Source of the DNA: Gammaproteobacteria bacterium
GTDB taxonomy: Bacteria; Pseudomonadota; Gammaproteobacteria; Competibacterales; Competibacteraceae
Length of the DNA stretch: 13,758 nucleotides
Reading direction: 5' to 3'
Assembly: GCA_020047885.1 (NCBI GenBank)
Contig: JAIFNF010000030.1
Location: 1 to 13,758 of the forward strand
Shown one piece after another: positions 7,469 through 13,247 of this stretch. The translations under genes and the position numbers were made by a program. The notes under the pieces were generated by a model, which saw only the letters and a program-made list of their open reading frames with translations, was not told the DNA's origin and ran no database searches. Each line of letters begins with the position of its first letter. Within the stretch, counting starts at the first letter, position 1.

Positions 7469-7472
7469 GTCA

Positions 7473-8042
7473 ATGAACCCGCTGAAACCGCTAGTTTTTC
7501 GATTCACAACAGCAAATAGCTTGCTGCTGGTTGCATTGCTGGCCGGTTGCGCTAGTTCTCCCCCTAAGCCCGTCGCCCAGCCCGTTGTGGCACCCTCGGC
7601 GCTCAGTGATAAAGCCCGACTGGAACAACAACAGGCCGTTCTGAAAATCCGCGACCAGACCTTGCGGCAACTCAAGCGGCTTAAGCCGCTGGCCAAGGCG
7701 GAAATCGAGCGGGCGGCAGGTTATGGAGTGTTTGAAGTCAATGGACTTAATGCCGTGCTGGCTGAAACCCATGGGCGTGGGGTGGTCGTGGAACAACGAA
7801 CCGGCAAAGCCGCCTACATGCAGTTGGCGCGTACTGACCTTCGCGCCGGTGCGACGGTGCATCCGTACCGGCAGGTGCTGGTATTTCGCAATCCGCAAAA
7901 ACTTCAGCAGTTTGTGGCGTCGGGTTCACCGGCTGACGCTTCCAGCGATCCGGATATCAAGGTTTACCGATTGAATGAGAAGGGTGTTGCGGTGCAGGCC
8001 GACTGGGGTGCCCGCTATTTCCGGGATCCTGATTTGAATTAG
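7473..8042 (+). CDS. YSC84/SYLF-like outer-membrane lipoprotein
   Basis: A 189-aa predicted lipoprotein. The N-terminus has a hydrophobic stretch ending in a lipobox LLAGC, so the mature chain should be lipidated on that cysteine, and no Asp follows it (CASS), favouring outer-membrane sorting. After a Pro/Ala/Val linker comes a helical region (LEQQQAVLKIRDQTLRQL), then AEIERAAGYGVFEVNG, GRGVVVEQRTGKAAYMQL, and YRQVLVFRNPQKLQQFVASG. These follow the order of the YSC84/SYLF lipid-binding-type family (AGYAVF, G.GvavD..TG...YM, yr.V.VF), as does the end VYRLNEKGVAVQADWGARYFRDPDLN-type tail (KYWKDxDLN in relatives). Function is unknown; lipid binding is only family inference. Starts at 7458 and 7461 are in frame, but 7473 sits closest to the signal sequence and just after the upstream stop. 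Confidence 0.68.
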   Translation: MNPLKPLVFRFTTANSLLLVALLAGCASSPPKPVAQPVVAPSALSDKARLEQQQAVLKIRDQTLRQLKRLKPLAKAEIERAAGYGVFEVNGLNAVLAETHGRGVVVEQRTGKAAYMQLARTDLRAGATVHPYRQVLVFRNPQKLQQFVASGSPADASSDPDIKVYRLNEKGVAVQADWGARYFRDPDLN

Positions 8043-8044
8043 TG

Positions 8045-8088
8045 GGGGGTTCTCCGGATTTTTAGAAACGGAAGATCAATCGACCCCC
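8045..8088. terminator. Weak possible bidirectional terminator between convergent genes
   Basis: GGGGGT (8045-8050) pairs with ACCCCC (8083-8088), which overlaps the last moeA codons, and an inner partial pairing (TCTCCG with CGGAAGA) is possible around an AT-rich loop. It lies between the ends of two convergent genes, where a terminator is expected, but it is not a classic compact hairpin with a T run. Confidence 0.25.
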
Positions 8089-9347
8089 AGTTCACTGAAC
8101 GGCAGATAATCCACCACATCGCCAGGGAGAACCCCGGCGCAATCCTCGGGTAATTCCACTAGACCGTCTGCCCAGCACAGCGACGAGAGGGCGCCAGAGC
8201 TGTTAGTGGGGTAGAGGTGAGCCCGATGGCCGCGTTCAGGATCTAGCCGCAACTGCGCCCGCAGCCACTCGCGGCGACCCGGTTTACGGCGAAAGGTAAA
8301 ATCTGCGGTGACGAGCCATCGCACTGGCATTATCGGTTCCATACCCATCAATTTGAACAGCAACGGGCGAGCGAACATCAGGAACGCGACCATCACCGAC
8401 ACCGGATTCCCCGGCAGACCCAGAACCAAACAGTCGCCAATGCGCCCGAACGTGACGGGTTTACCGGGTTTAACCGCCAGTCGCCAGAATTGAATACGAC
8501 CCAGTTCAGCGATGACCTCCTTGACCCAATCTGCGGTGCCGACCGATACCCCACCGGAAGTGAGCAATACATCATGCGTCGCGGCGGCTTCACGCAGTGC
8601 TGACAGAATAACCTCACGATCATCGCGCAGGATGCCCAGATCAGTCACGGCGCAACCCAGACGCCGTAACAGGCCGATTAGCGTATAGCGATTAGATTCA
8701 TAAATGGCCCCGGACGGCAAGGCCACGCCCGGTTCATACAGTTCATCACCAGTAGACGCGATGGCAATGCGGGGTCGACGGATCACTGCCAGCGTCGCCA
8801 TCCCCTGCCCCGCCGCCAGTGCGACATCCTGGGGACGCAATCGCCGCCCTTTCGGCAGTAACAACGTTCCGGCCTTCACATCCTCGCCCCGCCGCCGGAT
8901 ATTCTCGCCAGGTTTCAACCGGGCGGCATGATGCGGCTCGATGTCGATCCAGGTTTCATCGGGATCGATACGACACTGTTCCTGCATGATGACGGCATCC
9001 GGCCCCTCCGGGATCAGTGCGCCGGTCGTGATCCGGACTGCGCCGCCACGTGGGACATAACCCCTATAGGGATGCCCCGCCAGCGCCTGACCGGTCACCG
9101 GCAATCGGGTCGGGACTGTCGATGACAGATCAGCCCGGTGCAAGGCAAAACCGTCCATCGCTGAATTATCGCCCGGCGGCGCATCCAGACCGGCAACGAC
9201 ATCAGTGGCTAAAACCCGTCCGTAGGCCTCAAACAGCGGGACTGCATCGGTTTCTGTGAGGGTCGGAATAGTCGGTAATGCAGCGTTAATGGCTTCGGCA
9301 AGCGTCAACAGGTGATCGGCGGTATCGCAGCAGTCAATCTGGCGCAT
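8076..9347 (-). CDS. moeA: Molybdopterin molybdenumtransferase MoeA
   Basis: A 423-aa cytoplasmic enzyme that inserts molybdate into adenylylated molybdopterin, releasing AMP, to make molybdenum cofactor. Length and all hallmarks fit: DNSAMDGFA (60-68), TGALIPEGPDAVIMQE (108-123), LKPGENIRRRGEDVKAG (144-160), the MogA-like domain from about 190 with STGDEL (198-203), SNRYTL (218-223), TSGGVSVGTADWVKEV (263-278), AVKPGKPVTFG (291-301) and GLPGNPVS (310-317), then the C-terminal beta domain. ATG at 9347 is preceded by AAGGGA. Other cofactor genes are not adjacent, but a damaged mobB and a parvulin gene lie on the same strand about 2 kb upstream, suggesting the three once formed one cluster. An inverted-repeat element ends 28 bases upstream of the start, so the present moeA promoter lies in or beyond it. 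Confidence 0.97.
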   Translation of the reverse strand: MRQIDCCDTADHLLTLAEAINAALPTIPTLTETDAVPLFEAYGRVLATDVVAGLDAPPGDNSAMDGFALHRADLSSTVPTRLPVTGQALAGHPYRGYVPRGGAVRITTGALIPEGPDAVIMQEQCRIDPDETWIDIEPHHAARLKPGENIRRRGEDVKAGTLLLPKGRRLRPQDVALAAGQGMATLAVIRRPRIAIASTGDELYEPGVALPSGAIYESNRYTLIGLLRRLGCAVTDLGILRDDREVILSALREAAATHDVLLTSGGVSVGTADWVKEVIAELGRIQFWRLAVKPGKPVTFGRIGDCLVLGLPGNPVSVMVAFLMFARPLLFKLMGMEPIMPVRWLVTADFTFRRKPGRREWLRAQLRLDPERGHRAHLYPTNSSGALSSLCWADGLVELPEDCAGVLPGDVVDYLPFSELGVD

Positions 9348-9374
9348 AAATTTCCCTTCGGGTGAATGTGGAAA

Positions 9375-9441
9375 TTAGCCACGGAAAAACATGGAAAAAA
9401 CACGGAAAATTCTTTCTTTTTCTGCGTCATTCCGTGGCTAA
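9375..9441. repeat. Inverted-repeat element with 12-bp perfect termini and CACGGAAA reiterations
   Basis: TTAGCCACGGAA (9375-9386) and its exact inverse TTCCGTGGCTAA (9430-9441) enclose about 43 bases. Inside, the left half repeats CA(C/T)GGAAAA units at 9380, 9389 and 9401, roughly every 9-12 bases, and the right half is T-rich. I recall similar CCACGGAAA/CACGGAAA intergenic repeats from many environmental bacterial genomes, where they yield spurious proteins containing KHGKNTEN. It may be a REP-like or MITE-like repeat, or a hairpin in the moeA leader. Confidence 0.6.
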
Positions 9442-9605
9442 AACGCTCACGTTTGGCTGGAGTGGGGATCAAGGTCGGTATCCTCTTTTCAGGAAATCAC
9501 TTTAGTCGGACGGTGCAACCCTCAATCATCGACAGGGGCTTTCTCTTTTTCTTCCGCCCAGTTTCCTTGATTTAAATAAACCGATACGATAGCGACTCTT
9601 TGATT

Positions 9606-9617
9606 TGATAGCTATCA
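9606..9617. promoter_or_regulatory. 12-bp palindrome TGATAGCTATCA, candidate operator or partition site
   Basis: A perfect palindrome 88 bases before the parA-like start. Its half-site GATAGC also occurs singly at 9588-9593, 19 bases away. The cluster lies upstream of a gene pair encoding an ATPase and a helix-turn-helix protein, either of which could bind it. Confidence 0.35.
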
Positions 9618-9650
9618 TTAAGCTTATTCAGTGGCTGTAAGTTAAGTGGC

Positions 9651-9678
9651 TTGGCCAAATACCGTATTCTTTTATTAT
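9651..9678 (+). promoter_or_regulatory. Possible promoter of the parA-like/HTH operon
   Basis: TTGGCC (9651-9656) and TATTAT (9673-9678) with a 16-base spacer, 26 bases before the start codon. The -10 matches five of six bases and the -35 about four. The surrounding AT-rich sequence allows other choices. Confidence 0.3.
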
Positions 9679-9704
9679 TTCTCTATTTATTACAGTAAGT
9701 TACC

Positions 9705-10340
9705 ATGACTACGATAGTTGCTTTGGTTTCACAGAAAGGAGGGGTCGGGAAATCCACCCTGGCGAGGGCCATCGGTCGTGAAGCGACACGCAGTGGCCTG
9801 GAGGTCAAAATTGCCGACCTGGATACCCAGCAGGGAACCGCGACCGACTGGTACCGACTGCGCCTGAACGCGAAGATCGAACCGGCGGTTCCGGTGGAAC
9901 TGTTCCGCACCGCGCAGCAAGCCTTGGCCGTTGCCGAGCGCTATGACCTGCTCATCATTGATGGTCCGGCTCGCACCAGTAAAGGTACTTTGGAAATCGC
10001 CCGCGTCGCCAATCTGGTGGTGCAACCGACTGGGGCGTCTCTGGATGATTTGCGTCCTGCGGTGCGCGAATTTCATGCCTTGGTGCAAGCCGGGGTGCCG
10101 AAAGATAAGTTGATTTTCGCCCTGAATCATATCGGCACTGAAGTAGAAGCCAACGATGCTCGTGATTATCTGACCGAGGCCGGTTACGCCATCCTCGCCG
10201 GTCATCTACCGGAACGTCCAGGTTATCGCAAGGCGCAGAATCTCGGTTACGCCATCACGGAAACCCGGTTTTCCGGCCTGAATGAGAAAGCCGACGCCCT
10301 CGTACAAACGCTCATTGATCAGATCGCACACCATGGCTGA
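9705..10340 (+). CDS. Small plasmid-type ParA-family ATPase
   Basis: A 211-aa deviant-Walker ATPase of the short ParA class (type Ib/VirC1-like), without an added DNA-binding domain. Walker A KGGVGKST (11-18, with the signature Lys11 and Lys16), A' region ADLDTQQGTATDW (37-49) and Walker B LLIIDGPAR (82-90). It is expected to dimerise on ATP and bind DNA or a membrane surface to position a cargo. It differs from the ParA at 4220-5428 in length and lacks the helix-turn-helix, so it belongs to a separate system. Start ATG 9705 has only a weak AGTAAG upstream. Its stop overlaps the next start by eight bases, so the helix-turn-helix protein is translationally coupled and its likely partner in place of ParB. 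The pair lies between moeA and the mobB remnant on the opposite strand, consistent with insertion of a plasmid-derived module. Confidence 0.9.
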   Translation: MTTIVALVSQKGGVGKSTLARAIGREATRSGLEVKIADLDTQQGTATDWYRLRLNAKIEPAVPVELFRTAQQALAVAERYDLLIIDGPARTSKGTLEIARVANLVVQPTGASLDDLRPAVREFHALVQAGVPKDKLIFALNHIGTEVEANDARDYLTEAGYAILAGHLPERPGYRKAQNLGYAITETRFSGLNEKADALVQTLIDQIAHHG

Positions 10341-11316
10341 TGCTTCCAAACTCAAGCGGAAAAGTAGTCTCGGTTCCCCTCCCCCTGAAGAGGAAGCCAG
10401 TCCGAACCTGCACGAACCGGAAATAGCGCCTGCCTCGTCATTTCTCAATCTTGGGCAAGCCGCAAAGGAGACCGGGAAAAGCCGGTCAGTTATTTACAAC
10501 GCCCTGAAATCAGGCCGGTTAAGGGGGAAATACAACGATAAAGGGGAATGGGAAATTGACCCTGCCGAACTGTTCCGGGTGTTCTCACCTCAGGACGTTC
10601 AGGAAGACGCGTTAGAATCGGAAGGAACGTACAAGAACGCCTTCTTGGAATTTCTGCGCGAGCAGTTACATGATGCCAAGGCACTCGCGAATCATGCGCG
10701 TGAGCGGGAAGATCAGGCGCTGGAGCGCGAGCGGGAAAGTCGGGAACGTGAGGCGCGGTTGTTATTGTTGCTGGCGATTGAGCAGGAAGCGCGGCGCAGT
10801 CTGGAGCAAAAACTGCTGACAGCACCAGTCCCGACCGCCAAACTGCACCATGCCCAGTGGCTGCTGTTGGGCATGTTGTTGACCGGAGCGTTCGGCGTCG
10901 GTGCTTATCTCCTTCATGGGGATGCCAAAACTGTGGAGATCGCGCTGTCCTCTATTTTTCCGCCGGCAGCCGTGGAGACAGCGGGAAAGCCTGCACCGAT
11001 GAGCACGGTGAATAGCACTACTCCCCAAGCCGCATCTGCCGAGACTACCCCATTGCTGAGTCCGCCGCCCCCCCAGGCCGATGCTAAAACCGCAGTGGCA
11101 GCACTTCCTGCCCCGCCAGCCGTCCCGCCCCTTTCGGCTCCTTCTACTGATGCGGGAACAGTGAATACGCCAGAGAATCTTGGTGTAGCGAACGCTCCAG
11201 AGTCCCAAGTGGCTCCCGCCGCGCCCGCGCCACCGCCGAGTCAGCCACAGTCGCAGCCGCAACCAAGGCCGAATGGCGAATCAACCCGGCAGTCCTGGTG
11301 GTGGTGGTGGTGGTAA
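10333..11316 (+). CDS. Membrane-anchored helix-turn-helix protein with hexa-tryptophan C-terminus
   Basis: A 327-aa multi-part protein I cannot assign to a named family. Residues 1-35 are charged and disordered; 38-84 form an AlpA/MerR-like helix-turn-helix (FLNLGQAAKETGKSRSVIYN, ending EWEIDPAELFRVF); 100-162 a highly charged coiled coil (EREDQALERERESREREA); 176-194 one hydrophobic membrane segment (WLLLGMLLTGAFGVGAYLL); 205-320 a long Pro/Ala/Ser/Gln-rich tail; 322-327 WWWWWW. If the HTH is cytoplasmic, the Pro-rich tail and tryptophans would be periplasmic. The arrangement HTH plus coiled coil next to a small ParA recalls DNA-binding accessory proteins of plasmids, some of which I remember as ending in Trp-rich tails; a membrane segment and a pure W6 end are unusual. 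Start ATG 10333 overlaps the parA-like stop (10333-10340); the in-frame ATG at 10282 lies inside that gene. Proposed role, tethering DNA to the membrane for the ATPase, is inference. Confidence 0.82.
   Translation: MADASKLKRKSSLGSPPPEEEASPNLHEPEIAPASSFLNLGQAAKETGKSRSVIYNALKSGRLRGKYNDKGEWEIDPAELFRVFSPQDVQEDALESEGTYKNAFLEFLREQLHDAKALANHAREREDQALERERESREREARLLLLLAIEQEARRSLEQKLLTAPVPTAKLHHAQWLLLGMLLTGAFGVGAYLLHGDAKTVEIALSSIFPPAAVETAGKPAPMSTVNSTTPQAASAETTPLLSPPPPQADAKTAVAALPAPPAVPPLSAPSTDAGTVNTPENLGVANAPESQVAPAAPAPPPSQPQSQPQPRPNGESTRQSWWWWWW
11296..11313 (+). repeat. (TGG)6 microsatellite coding for terminal Trp6
   Basis: Six perfect TGG units immediately before the TAA stop (11314-11316). Slippage here would add or remove tryptophans without changing frame, so tail length could vary between strains. 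Confidence 0.9.
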
Positions 11317-11355
11317 TCGGACTGATGCTCACCCGTGATTGCGATCTGTATCATT

Positions 11356-11562
11356 TCACCCGTCCGCCAATCTTGGCAGAGGTGTTCCATGTGTTGTGGC
11401 ATTCGGACTGGCCACGAAATCCACCACAAACCGTGTGATAGCCTCGACGTCATTGAGCGGCAGCGCGGGCAAACCGGGTCGGCCATAGCGTGTGGGTTCG
11501 ATCAGCGGATCAAGCGTAGTCTTACCGCAACCGCTCCAGCCGCTAATCGCCAGCATCTTCAT
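11356..11562 (-). pseudogene. mobB: mobB remnant with large in-frame internal deletion
   Basis: A 68-codon frame whose start MKMLAISGWSGCGKTTL is the N-terminus and P-loop of MobB, the GTP-binding partner of MobA in making the guanine-dinucleotide molybdenum cofactor. Whole MobB is about 170 residues. From residue 18 (DPLIEPTRYGRPGLPALPLNDVEAI, then TRFVVDFV) it matches the C-terminal end of MobB (E. coli ends ...LDINDVEGLADFVVEWM). Roughly 100 central codons, with the switch and Walker B regions, are missing, yet the frame stays open. The ATG is five bases after the parvulin stop, so it is still in the parvulin operon. Function as MobB is very unlikely. A short expressed peptide with a P-loop cannot be excluded, and neither can an assembly gap in this read. 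Confidence 0.7.
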
Positions 11563-11567
11563 CGTCG

Positions 11568-12323
11568 CTATTGAACCGGCGGCGCGGCCATATCCGGCAG
11601 TTCCATCCCCTGAATATCGGCGCTTTTCATCAGTGATGACAGATACTGGCTAATGGCCTGGCGCTGTCCGCTCTCGCGCAGATAGCCAAGGATGCGCTCG
11701 CGCACCTGCGGGTAGTCGAGTGGCTGCCCCGCGATTTTGTTGTGCAGGTGGAGGATATGAAAACCGAAGCGGCTTTCCACCGGTTGCGCTGAGGTCTCGC
11801 CTTCCCGCATGGCGACCATGGCCTGTTCAAACTCCGGAACAGTTTGCGCCATGGCAATTTGGCCGAGATTGCCGCCCTGCGCTTTGGAAGGACAATCCGA
11901 GATCTGCGCGGCCAGTTCGGCAAAGGCGATGCCCTGATCAAGCTGGGTGATAGCCTGTTCAATGCGCAGGCGGGCGGTGGTGCGGGCATCGTCGTCATCG
12001 GGCGGCGCGGCGCACAGGATGTGGGAGACTTCAAACAAATCGCTGGTGCGAAATCGTGGGCGATTGGCGGTGAAGAAGCGCTGACAACTGGCCTCATCCG
12101 GCTCCGGGGTCTGAGCCTGGCGCTCCAAAAGCGCATTCAGCCGATCCTCTTCATCAGCATCGGGAATGTCCAGTCGTATGGCTTCCTGCAACAGCAAGGC
12201 TTTGGCGACCAGCGCCAGCCGGGCTGAATGCTCGGCCAGTTCCCGGGAAGGCGCTGGATGGTGTTGCATTTCGGCATGAATGGCGGCATCGCTGATTTCA
12301 ACGCCGTTGACCGTGATCGACAT
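11568..12323 (-). CDS. Cytoplasmic parvulin-type peptidyl-prolyl isomerase (NifM/nar-operon type)
   Basis: A 251-aa PpiC/NifM-like isomerase. An N-terminal helical chaperone-like region (about 10-90) precedes a parvulin domain about 97-196: EVSHILCA, FAELAAQISDCPSKAQGGNLG, VPEFEQAM, V-E-S-RFGFHILHL. A C-terminal helix follows. There is no signal peptide, so unlike SurA and PrsA it acts in the cytoplasm. Relatives with this layout occur in nitrate-reductase (nar) operons and as NifM, assisting folding of metalloenzymes. The molybdenum-cofactor neighbours (mobB remnant directly downstream, moeA further on) support a molybdoenzyme role; this is inference. ATG 12323 is chosen over 12365 because GGAGAA lies seven bases upstream and the extra 14 residues look unlike the family. 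A TATAAT on this strand (12369-12364) could be its -10. Confidence 0.88.
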   Translation of the reverse strand: MSITVNGVEISDAAIHAEMQHHPAPSRELAEHSARLALVAKALLLQEAIRLDIPDADEEDRLNALLERQAQTPEPDEASCQRFFTANRPRFRTSDLFEVSHILCAAPPDDDDARTTARLRIEQAITQLDQGIAFAELAAQISDCPSKAQGGNLGQIAMAQTVPEFEQAMVAMREGETSAQPVESRFGFHILHLHNKIAGQPLDYPQVRERILGYLRESGQRQAISQYLSSLMKSADIQGMELPDMAAPPVQ

Positions 12324-12363
12324 GAAGTTCTCCAAGGTAAGGACTGGTGAGTAAACGGCCGCC

Positions 12364-12369
12364 ATTATA
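12364..12369 (-). promoter_or_regulatory. Possible -10 box of the parvulin gene
   Basis: Perfect TATAAT on the minus strand, 40 bases before the start codon at 12323. No acceptable -35 hexamer at 16-18 bases was found; the nearest TTGACC is only nine bases away. Confidence 0.3.
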
Positions 12370-12403
12370 AGCGTTCATGGTCAAACTGCGGCGCGAAATC
12401 GGC

Positions 12404-12431
12404 TTGAACCGGCCTTCTGTTCCGGTATAGT
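12404..12431 (+). promoter_or_regulatory. Possible sigma70 promoter of dedA
   Basis: TTGAAC (12404-12409) and TATAGT (12426-12431) separated by 16 bases, 50 bases before the dedA start. The -10 matches five of six bases and the -35 four. It lies in the 158-base divergent gap shared with the parvulin gene. Confidence 0.45.
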
Positions 12432-12481
12432 CATGTCAAACTCAGTCGTTACCCTCCCATCCCTTACCGGGTTGCCTGAAC

Positions 12482-13141
12482 ATGGATATTTTTTACGATC
12501 TGCTTTCCTTTATTCTGCACATTGACCAGCACCTCCGGGATTTGGCGGTTCAGTACGGTGGTTGGCTGTACGGCATTTTGTTCCTGATCGTCTTCTGCGA
12601 AACGGGACTGGTGGTGACGCCTTTCCTGCCCGGCGATTCGCTCCTGTTCGCTGCCGGTTCGCTAACCGCGATAGCCGGCAGTGCGATGAATATTCATGTC
12701 CTGTTCCTGCTGTTGACCGCTGCTGCCATCCTGGGGGATACGGTCAATTACGCAGCGGGTCATTACTTTGGTGAGAAGGTTTTCAGTCCCGATGCCCGGA
12801 TACTCAAACAGGCCTACCTGGAGCGCACCCATCAATTTTTTGAGCGGCACGGCGGCAAAACCATTGTCATTGCCCGTTTTGTGCCGATTATCCGCACCTT
12901 CGCGCCCTTTATCGCCGGGGCTGGGAGCATGACCTACCGTCATTTCCTGTTTTACAACGTCACCGGCGCGGTCGCTTGGACGGCTTCATTCCTCTACGGT
13001 GGCTACTTCTTCGGCGCATTGGAAATCGTCAAGAACAATTTCACCCTGGTGATTCTGGCGATTATTATTTTGTCCATTATGCCGGGGGTCATCGAGATCT
13101 GGCGTCATCGACGTTCAGCGATGGCCGCCCGCGCTGAATGA
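12482..13141 (+). CDS. dedA: DedA-family membrane protein
   Basis: A 219-aa inner-membrane protein, the same length as E. coli DedA and similar along its whole length (HIDQHL near the start, [19 protein letters not shown] at 38-56, [15 protein letters not shown] at 85-99, [38 protein letters not shown] at 131-155, [11 protein letters not shown] near the end). Four residues important in E. coli YqjA/YghB (two acidic, two arginine) correspond here to E40, D52, R132 and R138. The family is linked to membrane homeostasis, proton-dependent transport and lipid-carrier (undecaprenyl phosphate or phospholipid) translocation; the substrate here is unknown. Hydrophobic segments include about 30-60, 70-90, 155-178 and 185-203. 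The start follows a promoter-like pair, with no strong ribosome-binding site. A hairpin with a T run lies after the stop, in the gltA leader. Confidence 0.94.
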   Translation: MDIFYDLLSFILHIDQHLRDLAVQYGGWLYGILFLIVFCETGLVVTPFLPGDSLLFAAGSLTAIAGSAMNIHVLFLLLTAAAILGDTVNYAAGHYFGEKVFSPDARILKQAYLERTHQFFERHGGKTIVIARFVPIIRTFAPFIAGAGSMTYRHFLFYNVTGAVAWTASFLYGGYFFGALEIVKNNFTLVILAIIILSIMPGVIEIWRHRRSAMAARAE

Positions 13142-13171
13142 GCTTTCGGTATGCAACCCATCCGGCCACTG

Positions 13172-13177
13172 TATAAT
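13172..13177 (+). promoter_or_regulatory. Possible gltA -10 box
   Basis: Perfect TATAAT preceded by TG, 70 bases before the gltA start. The -35 region is poor, so the assignment is tentative. Confidence 0.4.
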
Positions 13178-13182
13178 CCCCA

Positions 13183-13222
13183 GGGGATGTCCGGAAAACA
13201 TCCGGATCCCCGCCTGCTTTTT
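13183..13222 (+). terminator. Hairpin plus T run between dedA and gltA (terminator or attenuator)
   Basis: GGGGAT (13183-13188), a GT bulge, CCGG (13191-13194), loop 13195-13201, then CCGG ATCCCC (13202-13211): a ten-pair stem with one bulge, followed six bases later by TTTTT (13218-13222). It can end dedA transcription. If the TATAAT at 13172 is used, the same hairpin forms in the gltA leader and could attenuate it. Confidence 0.5.
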
Positions 13223-13247
13223 CCCTACACCCAGGAGAGCCTAAGCC

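Larger units (their letters stand above)
9348..9704. other. Gene-free leader between moeA and the small parA-like gene
   Basis: 357 bases without a credible gene. The left part holds the 12-bp inverted-repeat element (9375-9441). The right part is AT-rich and holds the 12-bp palindrome (9606-9617) and a promoter-like pair before the parA-like gene. The open frame at 9366-9575 starts with the translation of the repeat and has no ribosome-binding site. The middle, about 9442-9560, shows nothing I recognise. Confidence 0.6.

Noticed and set aside
9366..9575. 69-codon frame beginning in the inverted-repeat element
   Set aside because: Its start is the translation of the CACGGAAA repeat (KHGKNTEN) and no ribosome-binding site precedes it.
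10762..11262. 166-codon Arg/Gly-rich minus-strand frame
   Set aside because: Antisense of the Pro/Ala-rich tail of the HTH protein; composition artefact.
11241..11486. Minus-strand frame with a run of histidines
   Set aside because: The His run is only the reverse of the (TGG)6 tract; the frame crosses two convergent genes.
12364..12384. TTGACC and TATAAT as a minus-strand promoter for the parvulin gene
   Set aside because: Spacing is only nine bases, far too short for sigma70; only the -10 was kept as a weak candidate.
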